Below, in pieces: positions 22,683 to 33,657 of a stretch of DNA of 64,000 nucleotides. The stretch's first letter is position 1, and each line of letters begins with the position of its first letter. The translations under genes and the position numbers were made by a program. Origin of the DNA: Sorghum bicolor. Taxonomy: Eukaryota; Streptophyta; Magnoliopsida; Poales; Poaceae. A model generated the notes under the pieces. The model searched no databases, was not told the origin of the DNA, and saw only the letters and a list, made by a program, of their open reading frames with translations. The DNA lies in NCBI RefSeq assembly GCF_000003195.3, contig NC_012873.2:24773317-24837316 (forward strand). Reading direction: 5' to 3'.

Positions 22683-23678
22683 TTTGCTATGGATAAGGTT
22701 GATACTACCCTCTTCACCAAGAAGATTGGCAAAGACTTGTGTGTTGCAAATCTATGTTGATGATATCATATTTGGATCAACTAATCAAGATTATTGTGAA
22801 GAGTTTGCAAATATAATGTCAAAAGAGTTCGAGATGTCTATGCTTGCAGAGCTTAGTTACTTCTTTGGTCTTCAAAGCAAACAACTGAAGAGTGGCACAT
22901 TTGTGAGTCAAGGAAAGTACATCAAGGACATGCTCAAGAAGTTTGGCATGGAAGATGCAAAGTCCATTAGTACACCAATGGGAACAAATGGTAGCTTGGA
23001 CTATGATTTGAGTGGCCATACCGTGGATCAAAAGATATACTGGTCTATGATTGAAAGCCTACTCTATGTGATCGCATCTAGATCAGATATCATGTTTAGT
23101 GTGTGCATGTGTGCAATATTTCAAGCCTCACCAAGAGAAAGTCATTTGAAGGCAACAGAATATTGAGGTACTTGAAACATACACAAAATGTTGGTTTATG
23201 GTATCCAAAAGGTGCAAAGTTTGAACTTATTGGATATTCTGAATTGGACTATGCGAGATGCAAAGTTGAAACAAGAAGCACATCAGGCACATGTCAACTA
23301 TTGGGAAGACCACTTGTCTCATGGTCATCTAAGAAGCAAAATAGTATTGCACTATCAACCATTGAAGTAGAGTACATTGCGGCTGGTAGTTGTTGTGTAC
23401 AAATCCTATGGATGAAGGCAACCTTGAAAGACTTTTGAATCAACTTCAAGCATGTGCCATTGCTATGTGACAATGAAAGTGACGTGAAGCTCACTAACAA
23501 TCTGGTTCAACGTCAAGAACAACGCACATAGATGTTCGCCATCATTTCATAAGACATCACCAACAAAAAGGGGACATATGCATTGAGACCATAGGCACCG
23601 ATAATCAACTTGCCGATATATTCACCAAGCCACTTGATGAGAAGAGGTTTTGCAAGCTAAGGAATGAATTGAACATAC
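22683..23678 (+). pseudogene. Copia C1: C-terminal RT and RNase H
   Basis: Continuation of the C1 polyprotein across D. With one TTTGC copy removed the RT frame joins directly. It contains the catalytic box LQIYVDDIIFGST (about 22745-22785), LSYFFGLQ, KYIKDMLKKFGMEDAKSIST, and RNase H motifs (LVSWSSKKQNSIALSTIEVE, AGSCCVQILWMKATL). The usual Copia C-terminal segment follows (QLADIFTKPLDEKRF, then LRNELNI). Frameshifts occur near 22735 and 23150, with a stop at about 23436. The sequence ends at 23678 where the LTR of G is inserted, so the 3' UTR and LTR of C1 are not seen. Confidence 0.9.
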
Positions 23679-25549
23679 TGAAAGGTCCTAATATGGCTAG
23701 AGGGGGGTTGAATAGCCTATTTAAAAATTCTACAAACTCACTAGAGCAAGAGGTTAGTAAATGACAAAGCAAAGCTTTTTGCTCTAGCTCTAAAGGGGTG
23801 TTTGCAAGCAACCTATCCAACAATTCTAATTAATATGATCACTAGGCACACAAGAGCTATGTCACTACAAGCTACACTAGTGAACTATACTACACAAGGC
23901 ATAATAAGAAACTAAACTAATTACACTACTTTGCGGTAAGTAAAGGATAGGATGAGAATTTTATACCGCCGTGTAGGGGATGAACCAATCACCAATATAA
24001 ATAATCAAGCACTGGGAGAATGCCAATCAAACACAATTGAGACACTGATATTTCTCCTGAGGTTCACGTGCTTGCCGGCACACTACGTCCCTGTTGTGTC
24101 GACCAACACTTGGTGGTTCGGTGGATAAGAGGTGTAGCACAAACCTCATCCTCACTAGGACACTGCAAGAACCTACCCACAAGTGAGGTAGCTCAATGAC
24201 ACAAGCACATCACTAGAGTTACCTTTTGGCTCTCTACCGGGGAAGGTACAAACCCGCCACAATCACCGGGAGATGGCCACGAACAATCACCAACTCATGC
24301 CAATGCTCCTCTGCTGCTCCAAGTCGTCTAGGTGGCGGCAACCACCAAGAGTAACAAGAAAACTGTAGCCAAAACAATCCCTAAGTGCCACTAGATGCAA
24401 TGACTCAAGCAAATGCACTTGGAATCACTCCCAATCTCATAAAGATGTTTAATCTATGAAGGAGATGAGTGGGAGGTGTTTGCTTAGGCTCACAAGGATG
24501 TCAAGTATACTAGAATGCCAAGAGAGTGAGCCTCAAGCCGGCCAACACGTATTTACAAGCCCCTCAAACAAATAGAGCCGTTGGATCTTTCACCGGGCAA
24601 AATACGGGGCACCGGACTCGCTACAGGTGAGGCACCGGATGCTGGAACAGAGCGTCTGGTGCTCCAAAAGCAGCCACATGTTAGCTCTTTGAATCTCACG
24701 CGTCGAACTCTAACGGTCACCTGCAAACCACCGGGCGCGCTCAAGTTCGCACCGGACGCATCCGGTGAAGACTGATCAGGTGTGCAGAGAGGTCTACAAA
24801 CGCGTGGGGTCAATAGACCCACACCACTGGACGCGCTCCAGAGCGTCTGGTGCTCTCAGTCAAATTTTCTATTGAAGTCAGGCCACACCGGACGCACACA
24901 CAGGGTCTAGCCCGCATCCGGTGCATAACCCTAACACCACTAGAAGCAGACAGCACACCGGATGCGCAGGCACTGCGTCCGGTGCCTCTGGGTCAGCGTG
25001 TGGTGAGTGTTTCTCACCAACAGTGCAATGGAGAATATGCATTTCATTTTCTCAAAAGCGTCAAATCCCTTCAAACTCCACCTCCTTCTCAAAGTGTGCC
25101 AACACCACAAAGTGTAAACCAACATGTGCACGTGTGTTAGCATTTTCACAATCATTTTCTTTGAAGGAGTTAACTTACCTCACTAGGATCTAAAAGTATG
25201 CACATGAACAGTGACACCTAGTGGCACTCGATAACTGCTTAGCCAAAGAATTCCCCTCTTTATAGTATGGCTATCTATCGTAAATGTGATCGCACCCTCT
25301 ATGGTGTCTTGATCACCAAAACCAAAACCCTAAGCAATACCTTTTCCTTGATCTCCATAGGGTTTTGTTTTTCTCTTTCTTCTTTTCCAAGTTGAGCACT
25401 TGATCATCTTGTGATCATCACCATCATCACTATGATCATCACTTGCTCCACCACTTGGCATGTACCAACCTCATTAAGTCTACACACAGTTAGTATAGAG
25501 GTTAGTACTAGGGTTTCATCAATTATCCAAAACCAAACTAGGACTTTCA
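23679..25549 (-). repeat. 3' LTR of Copia element G, 1871 bp
   Basis: Minus strand starts TGAAAGTCCTAGTTTGG at 25549 and ends TATTAGGACCTTTCA at 23679, with inverted termini TGAAAGTCC/GGACCTTTCA. Orientation is set by a polypurine tract (AAAGGGGGAGAT on the minus strand, 25550-25562) and by the Copia-like 3' end (GCTATTCAACCCCCCTCTAG). It interrupts the end of C1 pol; the left flank is CATAC, and the matching right duplication is not in the window. It contains a cluster of CACCGGACGC-type motifs (24590-24990). Confidence 0.82.
24600..24990. repeat. Cluster of CACCGGACGC/GCGTCCGGTG motifs in the G LTR
   Basis: Many direct and inverted versions of a roughly 10-base motif within 400 bases. Examples are GCACCGGACGCATCCGGTG (24749-24767), CACTGGACGCGCTCC with GAGCGTCTGGTG (24823-24851), and CACCGGATGCGC with GCGTCCGGTG (24955-24982). 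Several are self-complementary. Confidence 0.75.
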
Positions 25550-25907
25550 ATCTCCCCCTTTATGGTAATTCATGACAACCCTTTTACAAAGATTTTCAAT
25601 AAAATTTTCCTGTATGCATGTTGCTTGCCCAAGCATTTTACCATGTGCAAAGGTTATGGACAAATTTCATAAACCCAAATTGGTAGCAATTGCTCCCCCT
25701 ACATATTTGCTAAGAGTTTGGATTTGAAAGCTCGCACATATGCTTGAATAGGAAATATAGGAGTCAATTTCTACCAAATGATGCTAAGGTGTAAAGAATG
25801 GACATTTGAAGCATGATACTAATCGGAGTTGCCAATGTATACCATCCTTAGCACCATTAGTAACTAGACATTCACAAAACTAGAACACCGCGTGAGATCA
25901 ACATTAC
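25550..25907 (-). other. 3' spacer of Copia element G, left part with inverted-repeat arm 1
   Basis: Begins with the polypurine tract of G, then AT-rich non-coding sequence with scattered GGGGGAGC-type purine runs on the minus strand. From about 25700 it is the left arm of a large inverted repeat whose partner is at 34104-34435. F is inserted at its right edge (target ATTAC, 25903-25907). No gene. Confidence 0.7.
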
Positions 25908-27181
25908 TGTTGGGTATTTTAAACGCAAACAGAAAAATCCGCAAGCGCACGGATACCGATGTAGCCTTCACCCGGGAGTATTCCAGAGTATCGATTTTCC
26001 ACAGGGAACGTGAGTGTACTAATTAAGATCCAAGATCGCCCAAGGATAACTATATTTTTTTGTGGGAAGAGAGGAAGTTTCCTGAGAGTTCTCTAGTTGA
26101 TCTAAGAATCAAGAATTACTTCAAGATTATCTATATCGGGACATCAGAGCACTAACCACAGAAAGAGATGAGAAGGGGGCTAGGAAGGTCTGACTACGGT
26201 CCTACAAACACCGATCCGAACGTGGTGGAATACGTCGACCGTTAGGGCTGTCACTACCCTAGGGCTACCACAACAATCCGTAGGATTGGGTGCAATTCCA
26301 GGTAATTGCAAGACTAAACACCACGTCTAATCTATTAATTACTACTCTAGCGTTATAAAGACTAGAGCACTTGATGCAAGCGGGAATCCAATAAATAACT
26401 TGAATGTAAATAAAAGTAATTAGAGAACTCAGGAATTATGAATTGAAGAACCTGGAGAACGATGAAGAACGAACCAGATGCTGCAAAAGTATAATGTTGA
26501 GGAAGATCCGACAGATCCGGGTCCTCCTCCGCTCTCCTCTTCTCTCTCCCTATTTTCTAGATTACAACTAGAACTAACTAGAACTAGAACTAGCGAAACT
26601 AGAACTAGAACTAGATGAACTAGAACTAGATCTAGATGAACTAGAGGTAGAACTAGAAGAACTAGAGGGATCCTCTCTACTTGGATGAAGAATTGAAACC
26701 CTAACTTTGATTCTGTAGAAGAGGTATGATCTCCAGGGGCTAGGGGGTTTGGTTTTATAGTCCCTTCAAGTGAATCTGGGCCGTCGGATCAAACCGACAT
26801 TGATCGTGTGGTTTTCCTTGAAGTATTAGGTCGGTGGAGCATGATCCCCGAACTTCACCCTGATTGGTCCAGGGGGGAGGGCGGGCGCCCTCAGGACTAG
26901 GGCGGGCGCCCTGTCCCTGAGGCCTCTCGGCTTCCGCTTCGGTCCCGTGGCTTCTGGAGTCTTCTAGATGATAGAAAATTGCGCAGCACGTTAATATATC
27001 TATGTAAACCCGACGTGTGGGCCTTTCCTCCATATTTCCTAATAACCCCCTGCAGAAATAGACAAACACCAAAACTCGTGGAATTCTGTCAGATAAAACC
27101 CTAAGTCTAGGTGTTGGTTGCATTTGGATCCTTTTCTATGATTAATTGATGGTTAAATATGTGCATTAAGGACCGTCAACA
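25908..27181 (-). repeat. 3' LTR of element F, 1274 bp
   Basis: Minus strand starts TGTTGACGGTCCTTAATGC at 27181 and ends TTTAAAATACCCAACA at 25908. It has TATA-like ACTATAAAACC (26751-26761), paired GGGCGGGCGCCC palindromes (26879-26890, 26900-26911) and a short tandem repeat of ACTAGA/GAACTA units (about 26567-26660). The 5' part resembles D and E LTRs; the 3' end differs (AACA preceded by ACCC rather than GTC). Confidence 0.88.
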
Positions 27182-29391
27182 AGCTCCCCCAAGCTTAACC
27201 TTTGCTCGTCCCTGAGCAAAGATGAACTCAAGAGTTTCTGCAGTGGTTTCATAACTTAAAGATACACATGCGTTTAAACAAGATCTCATCTCTGGTTAGA
27301 GTAAACTGTTAAGACTTAAAACTTACTCATTTACCTTTCACCATGGGACTTGTAACCGTCACTTCTGTCTTGAGTAGTTAAAAGATAGAACAGTCTAGTC
27401 AAGCACCATGTCTCTTGTTCTTCGATTAACTATAGCTCTGGAGTTTTTGCAGATTTTCAAATAAAACTCAGAGATTCCTTGTATGACTCTCTCTAGTCTC
27501 TCTTTTGTGGTATTTCTGGATCCTTACCAAGGCAGTAATGGTGTATGCCTTCTCTCAAAGTATGTGGTATTTGTGGTATAAGGCATAGTGGCATTGCCTT
27601 CTCTCTCACCCTACTCTAATAAGGCTTTTGATATCTGGAGCTCATAGGTGGGAGACAGCTAATACATACTTACAAGACATTTATTGCATAGTCAAACCTT
27701 GGATCCAGAAGAACAAGTCAATAAGTCAAATCAAGATGTGCATGTGTGGCGAATGAATGATGCATGGTAATGATGGTGATAACAATGGTGAAAGTCTAAT
27801 TTTACTTATGCTCTTTTGAGGGGATACATACCTTTCTTGCTCTTTTGAAACTTTTTGAGGAGAATGAGATGCTCTATATTTCTTTTTTCTTTTCTCTCAG
27901 GTGGGTAACTTGTACCCCTAATTCTACTGTCAGACACTTGTCCATTTTTACCTCTCGTCTCACTTCTTTTTTTTTCTTTTCTTTCGAGGTTCCGGGCACC
28001 TGACCCTTTTTATTTCCTCGTATCTTTTTTTTTCTCTTTTTTTTTCTTTTTTTTAGAGCACTCATCTCCTGAAATAATATAGCAAGTGGTAGTAACCAAG
28101 ATAACTTGAGCATTTATTTCACAGGGGAAAACAGAAATAGGATAATGTTTTTAGCTATTCTCTCCCAGATTAGGAGTAGAATATTTTTGGATGGTTTTGG
28201 AGATGGAAATGAGTGGATGTATGTGGATGCGTACTTCCAGAGTAGAAGCAGCATGTATGAGTGAACGTGCAAGTGAATCTTGATTTTAACCACATGACAA
28301 GCTCCTAAGGGTCTACACAGCTTGACCACACTCAATGCTCATAAGCAATAAAAAGTAAATGTGTGGCTCAAAGTCTAGCAAGCATGTATATATGGTTGTG
28401 GTAGGAATTTAAACTCTCATCATACAGGAACTCATCATGTGATATTTTAAAGATTTTCAAAGATAAAATTCTCCAGAATTATAGCATCTCTAGGAACAGA
28501 TAAACAGCAGCTCAACCTTCCCATATCATATCCGTTAACGACTTAGACTTCAGATCAAGTACTCTTCTCACAAGTTCAGGTTTAGAGCAAATCTTAATTA
28601 ATAACAGTGATGCCTAAACTTGAGAGAGATTTCAATTTTGAGAACTAGTCATGGCAGAGCAACTATTCATCTTTTCATGTGAGAGCTTATCATAAGGGTT
28701 CATAGCAAATTTTTATTTATTTATTTATTTAGCAAACTAAGCAAAGATATATATATAAGCACAAAATCTTTATTTGGGTTTTTATGATTATGCATCTTTT
28801 TATTATTTGAGTAAAATATAAACGTGAGTAGAATACTTAGCTGGATAAATGGAGGTGCTCTACCCCAAGCTGGATTTTGACGTAATTCCTTTTGATGTAG
28901 CAGGTGGCGGAGGTGTATTTGAATGTCGGCAGCACCCTGACATTGATTAGGATGTCCTCCGTCTACTAGTCTTCTTTGATCCTTTAATTCTGTGGAGCTC
29001 AAATAGACAACAAAGCTTTGTGGAACTAGTTAAGTGTTAGCATAAATATCTAGCCTTTATCATGTTGAGCCTCCTCAATAAATGTTACTCTCTTTAGTAG
29101 GATCATAAATTTATTTTTATATTTTCATTTTTATAGGACAGGAATATATATATTTATTTTTACGCCACCACAGTGAATGTACTTATGGGTTTTATGCCAT
29201 GAGCATACTCACATGGGGCTTACTATTTTTAACATTTTTATTTTCTTTTCAAGATAGCATGAACCTGATTAACTAAGCAAACTATTTTAAATAATTGAAA
29301 GGGAAAAGATAGCTACCAAGTTTACCTCTTGGCAAGGCGTTTGGTGTTTTTTTAAGTCCTCCGAACGGGACTCTCCGTTTTCTCAGTCGTC
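27182..29391 (-). other. 3' non-coding region of element F
   Basis: Opens at the LTR with the polypurine tract (minus AAGCTTGGGGGAGC, 27182-27195). Collinear with D: purine-rich block with two short palindromes (about 27930-28000), degraded internal polypurine motif (28851-28871), TGGCATAAAA block (29161-29223), and the post-pol motif just after the protease stop (29290-29391). Lysine-rich open frames near 27874-28113 reflect the purine-rich composition. Confidence 0.7.
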
Positions 29392-30067
29392 CTAGGATTC
29401 GCTGGATGGCGTAGTAGGTAGTTCCGGCGGTGCCTCCTCTTCATGTATAACTATCTTCTCTCTGCACACCTGACTCGGTGCTACGGTCTCCTCAGGACAG
29501 TTCTGTTCAAGCTGTATGTCTTCAGACCTTACGACTTCTCCTTCATAGTCTGCCCATCCGTCCTTGATGATTTGCCTCCTCTGGTTGCGGTTGCGTCGTC
29601 TTCTTCTTGTCCTGACCTGCTTAGAGTCTTCAACTATATAGTTAAGGTAAGTAAAATAACGGCGTACCTTCTCAGAGGGGAAGTGCATGTGGACTTCTCC
29701 GGTTCCAATGTTGATGATTGCTTTAACGGTGCTGAGGAGCGGCCTCTCAAGGATGATGGGTGGATCGTACTCGTCTTCTCCCATGTCAATAACCTTCAAT
29801 CTTTCAGAATGTCTGATCTGCCATCTAGACCTGAATGTATGTTGGTTGTAGGGACATGGTTCCATGCAGGAGCTGATAAGTGACTGCGGCCATTATATTG
29901 ACGTTAGATCTGGTGTCGTAGAGTGTCTTCTGAAAAGAATATCCATTGATTGTGCACTCGATGCTTGGGACACCAGGGTCGTTCTTCTTGATCAAGAAAG
30001 GTGACTTGAGTTGACAATCTTGACCTCCTTGAGCTGCAGTGACCATCTTAGCTGACTCAGTCCACAA
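29392..30067 (-). pseudogene. Second protease-like domain (PR2) and basic/acidic tail of element F
   Basis: Retropepsin-like domain following PR1. The N-terminal part (29825-30067) reads MWTESAKMVTAAQGGQD, PSIECTINGYSF, then TLYDTRSNVNIMAAVTYQLL, where the expected catalytic D-T-G is D-T-R. The C-terminal part is in another frame: DEYDPPIILERPLLSTVKAI and GTGEVHMHFPSEKVRRYF. A strongly basic segment (RTRRRRRNRNQRRQIIKDG) and an acidic Pro/Ser tail ending at a stop at 29392 follow. Compared with L, about 65 bases between the two halves are deleted, causing the shift. The stop is followed at once by the post-pol spacer. A proteolytic role is doubtful given the Gly-to-Arg change. Confidence 0.78.
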
Positions 30068-30111
30068 TTGCTTGTTCCTGTTCCTCCTGTTGGTCCTTTC
30101 CTTGGTTCATG

Positions 30112-30567
30112 TCAGGATTGCTCTGAGATTTGTGCAGTTTTGTTCTTGAAGGAAAACGTCTCCTTCGTCCCCTTGATGTAGAAACTGATCTTGGCAGCAC
30201 TAGCATGGATAACCGCTCCTGAGGTGTTCAGGAATGACCTCCCTAGAATGATGGGTGCCCTCTCATCAGTGTCAGTCTCTATCGCCATGAAGTCTACTGG
30301 GGCGTACAAGGTACCAACTCGTATGCAGAGGTTCTTCAATATTCCTTTTGGGAAACTTAGTGTACGATCTGCAAGCTACAAACCCATGGTTGTTTCTGAT
30401 AAAGGATGTGTAAAGAATTTTTCATAGAGTACCCGGAGCATAAGGTTGACGCTGGAGCCAAAGTCGCAGAGTGCTTCTAGGAAGTCCACCATGCCGATGG
30501 AGATCGGGATGACGGGGCGTCCTGGGTTGTCTCTCTTGACCGGCAGAAGGTCAGTAATTACTTCCAC
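30112..30567 (-). pseudogene. First protease-like domain (PR1) of element F
   Basis: Athila-type retropepsin. It reads MEVITDLLPVKRDNPGRP, PISIGMVDFLEALCDFGSSV (catalytic Asp-Phe-Gly) and LRVLYEKFF. After a stop at about 30376 come GTLYAPVDFMAIETDTDERA, PIILGRSFLNTSGAVIHA and AKISFYIKG. The D-F-G-S-S catalytic segment is intact, unlike PR2. A frameshift near 30090 separates it from PR2; in L the two domains share one frame. No ATG context is convincing; upstream sequence (30568-30760) shows no gag, so how it would be translated in F is unclear. Confidence 0.8.
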
Positions 30568-32047
30568 AACGGGGTTACTCCAGTAGTTACGTCCTCAAGC
30601 ATCTCAGGGCAGTGATTGCCTGAGTGTCCAGTATCTCTAGTGTGTTTGTGCTCGTAGATCTAGGTTCTTCACTTGGTGGAGTCTGGGAGTTGTAAAAGTC
30701 CGTCATATTTTGCTCGAAGTGTACCTGCTCATAGAGACAAGGCAGAGATCAAGTGCATGGGCCCTGTTGGTGGAAATCACCAACAGAACCAAAGTGTATT
30801 CGTTCTCTCTAACCTTAAGCATAGTGAGCAAGACAAAGTTGATAGATAATAAGATCATGAATGTAGCATTTAAAACATTTGTCAGATCAGATCGCTCAAC
30901 CTAATGGAAAGATAATCTATCTATATATATGTTTTGTTTATATCTTCCAAAGATTGAGTGTGCAACATTTTAGCTTATATGATTAGGAGTATGGGATCAC
31001 AAAGGTGGAAGGACTAAATATGTTGAATCGATTAGGTTGGTTAATCTAGAGTTGTAAATCTTACATGTTTGTCTCTTTTACTCATGTGAATGCCAAAAAT
31101 AAGGAGAAGCTTATAGAAGTGATAGTCAAGTACCTTAAGATGTTACCTTACTTGAAGAGTGATGGTACAGTATCACCTTGTGGAAGCTTTCCTTTCTTAG
31201 CGGTTGTGCATCATGTTTGTGGCACCCCCCATCGATCATCTCTTGTGAGGTATGCCTTCCTTGTGTAAATTGTTAAACTTCATGTGTGTCTCTCCTTGTC
31301 TCCAATGTGAGTTTATCTCAGGACTTCCCAGGTCGATATTTAAAGTTTTTCTGCAGGGGTTAGTCCAACAAAATATCCAATATCTACTATAGCATACTAT
31401 TGGTTCAAAAATCAACCTAGACACCATGTCTAATTTGATTTAGGAGGGCATTTTAACCTAAGCACCATGCTTAATTTAAACTCCCTTGGAAGTAAGATCA
31501 TCATTCCTAAACTAAGCACCATGCTTAATTAAGAGATAAATGAAACTACTCCAAACCTAGACATATACTAAAGCAAATAAAGGTGGTATGAGAGCATTTA
31601 TAGAGATCTACTCAAGTGGAGATGAAGTAGTGTGATTAGTATTTAACAAATTGAGCATGTCTCAAAGGTAGGGACAACCAACATAGCAATATGGCAAATG
31701 ATGTTTTTATGTAAAGTACTCCCCCAAGCTTGAATTTTTGCAGAATTCAAGTTTGGATGAATTTAATTCAATGTTGTATGATGATTGGTTGGACATACCT
31801 TGTGCTTGTCATTCATCCGATCTTCTTGCTCCAATCCTGGAAAGGTTAGTGACAAGAATACCCGAAGGAATATTTTTACAATTATCCTAATATGCTCAAC
31901 ACACAAGGTAATGTTGCAAATAATTAAAAGCTCATGTTATGATCTAATTAGTGCTTGTTTTAGGACACTAAGCTTGTCCTTGGGAAACCATCAATTTATG
32001 TCGGCGAAGTGGTTTCCCCTCCAACGCTGACCTATATCAAGATCAAC
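30568..32047 (-). other. Non-coding region of F between gag remnant and PR1
   Basis: Collinear with D 18470-19820. It contains the conserved stem-loop (30764-30786) and a polypurine-like AGCTTGGGGGAGT (31718-31730). No gene is seen; small open frames on the plus strand are not conserved in kind. Confidence 0.65.
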
Positions 32048-32260
32048 TCAACGAGATCTGCAATATTTCTTATAGACATATGCATCGACAACCGTCCTTT
32101 TAAAGTTTTTATAAATAGAAAGGATGAGGGGGTTGGAGATCTCGAATGTGGTGATGTTGGAGAGACCAATAGATTGTGAAGATGTTGCATATGAGCATGG
32201 AGTAAATGAAGTGGCTATGAAATAAATTCCATGCGAATTAATGCTTAGAGTGAAATCCAT
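32048..32260 (-). CDS. 70-codon ORF equal to the C-terminal module of D-type Gag
   Basis: Starts MDFTLSINSHGIYFIATSFT at 32260, about 95 bases after the primer site, and ends YVYKKYCRSR with a stop at 32048. From HGIYF onward it matches the last 60 or so residues of the gag of H and, before its frameshift, of D. The gag core is absent, so F keeps only this module, now with its own ATG close to the leader. Motifs are a Cys in TPCSYATSSQ, a hydrophobic LSNITTFEISNPLILSIY, and a basic Tyr-rich end. I do not recognise a function. The intact frame in a young element suggests it may be translated (inference). Confidence 0.65.
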   Translation of the reverse strand: MDFTLSINSHGIYFIATSFTPCSYATSSQSIGLSNITTFEISNPLILSIYKNFKRTVVDAYVYKKYCRSR

Positions 32261-32353
32261 GTGGTGTGGTGAAAATGGTAAGGTGAGTGTGGTATAAAAG
32301 GAAAAGAAAAAGGATACACGGACGACTTGGTTCGAAACTAGTACAGCTACCGT

Positions 32354-32371
32354 TCCCCGGCAACGGCGCCA
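32354..32371 (-). other. Primer-binding site of element F, perfect tRNA-Asp match
   Basis: Plus-strand TCCCCGGCAACGGCGCCA equals the 3' end of plant tRNA-Asp including CCA-proximal bases; the minus strand pairs over all 18 positions. It starts eight bases from the LTR edge. Confidence 0.92.
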
Positions 32372-32378
32372 GAAAGCT

Positions 32379-33657
32379 TGTTGGGTATTTTAAACGCAAA
32401 CAGAAAAATCCGCAAGCGCACGGATACCGATGTAGCCTTCACCCGGGAGTATTCCAGAGTATCGATTTTCCACAGGGAACGTGAGTGTACTAATTAAGAT
32501 CCAAGATCGCCCAAGGATAAATATATAATTATTTTTTGTGGGAAGAGAGGAAGTTTCCTGAGAGTTCTCTAGTTGATCTAAGAATCAAGAATTACTTCAA
32601 GATTATCTATATCGGGACATCAGAGCACTAACCATAGAAAGAGATGAGAAGGGGGCTACGAAGGTCTGACTACGGTCCTACAAACACCGATCCGAACGTG
32701 GTGGAATACGTCGACCGTTAGGGCTATCACTACCCTAGGGCTACCACAACAATCCGTAGGATTGGGTGCAATTCCAGGTAATTGCAAGACTAAACACCAC
32801 GTCTAATCTATTAATTACTACTCTAGCGTTATAAAGACTAGAGCACTTGATGCAAGCGGGAATCCAATAAATAACTTGAATGTAAATAAAAGTAATTAGA
32901 GAACTCAGGAATTATGAATTGAAGAACCTGGAGAACGATGAAGAATGAACCAGATGCTGCAAAAGTATAATGTTGAGGAAGATCCGACAGATCCGGCTCC
33001 TCCTCCGCTCTCCTCTTCTCTCTCCCTATTTTCTAGATTACAACTAGAACTAACTAGAACTAGAACTAGAGGAACTAGAACTAGAACTAGATGAACTAGA
33101 ACTAGATCTAGATGAACTAGAGGTAGAACTAGAAGAACTAGAGGGATCCTCTCTACTTGGATGAAGAATTGAAACCCTAACTTTGATTCTGTAGAAGAGG
33201 TATGATCTCCAGGGGCCAAGGGGTTTGGTTTTATAGTCCTTTCAAGTGAATCTGGGCCGTCGGATCAAACCGACATTGATCGTGTGGTTTTCCTTGAAGT
33301 ATTAGGTCGGTGGAGCATGATCCCCGAACTTCACCCTGATTGGTCCAGGGGGGAGGGCGGGCGCCCTCAGGACTAGGGCGGGCGCCCTGTCCCTGAGGCC
33401 TCTCGGCTTCCGCTTCGGTCCCGTGGCTTCTGGAGTCTTCTAGATGATAGAAAATTGCGCAGCACGTTAATATCTCTATGTAAACCCGACGTGTGGGCCT
33501 TTCCTCCATATTTCCTGATAACCCCCTGCAGAAATAGACAAACACCAAAACTCGTGGAATTCTGTCACATAAAACCCTAAGTCTAGGTGTTGGTTGCATT
33601 TGGATCCTTTTCTATGATTAATTGATGGTTAAATATGTGCATTAAGGACCGTCAACA
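32379..33657 (-). repeat. 5' LTR of element F, 1279 bp
   Basis: Minus strand starts TGTTGACGGTCC at 33657 and ends TACCCAACA at 32379. It is near-identical to the 3' LTR; visible differences include the poly-T/AT tract near 32523-32537 and the 33060-33090 ACTAGA repeat. Paired GGGCGGGCGCCC palindromes lie at 33355-33366 and 33376-33387. Confidence 0.9.

Larger units (their letters stand above)
25908..33657 (-). mobile_element. Element F: tandem-protease, gag-less Athila-related element
   Basis: Complete insertion with perfect duplication ATTAC (25903-25907 and 33658-33662). LTRs are 25908-27181 and 32379-33657, the polypurine tract 27182-27197 and the primer site 32354-32371 (perfect tRNA-Asp match). 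The interior encodes only a 70-codon ORF equal to the C-terminus of D-type gag and two protease-like domains in tandem; no RT, RNase H, integrase or gag core is found. The two LTRs are almost identical by eye (a handful of substitutions and two small indels), so this is probably among the youngest insertions here. Confidence 0.9.

Noticed and set aside
24553..24822. Open frames on both strands in the LTR of G
   Set aside because: They come from the CACCGGACGC motif cluster; no homology recognised.
23679..25549. The LTR at the end of C1 as C1's own 3' LTR
   Set aside because: Its polypurine tract is on the right side in minus orientation and its U5-like end abuts C1 pol, so it belongs to an oppositely oriented element.
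32354..32371. tRNA-Asp gene fragment
   Set aside because: The 18-base match is a primer-binding site beside an LTR; no tRNA body (acceptor, D or anticodon arms) is present.
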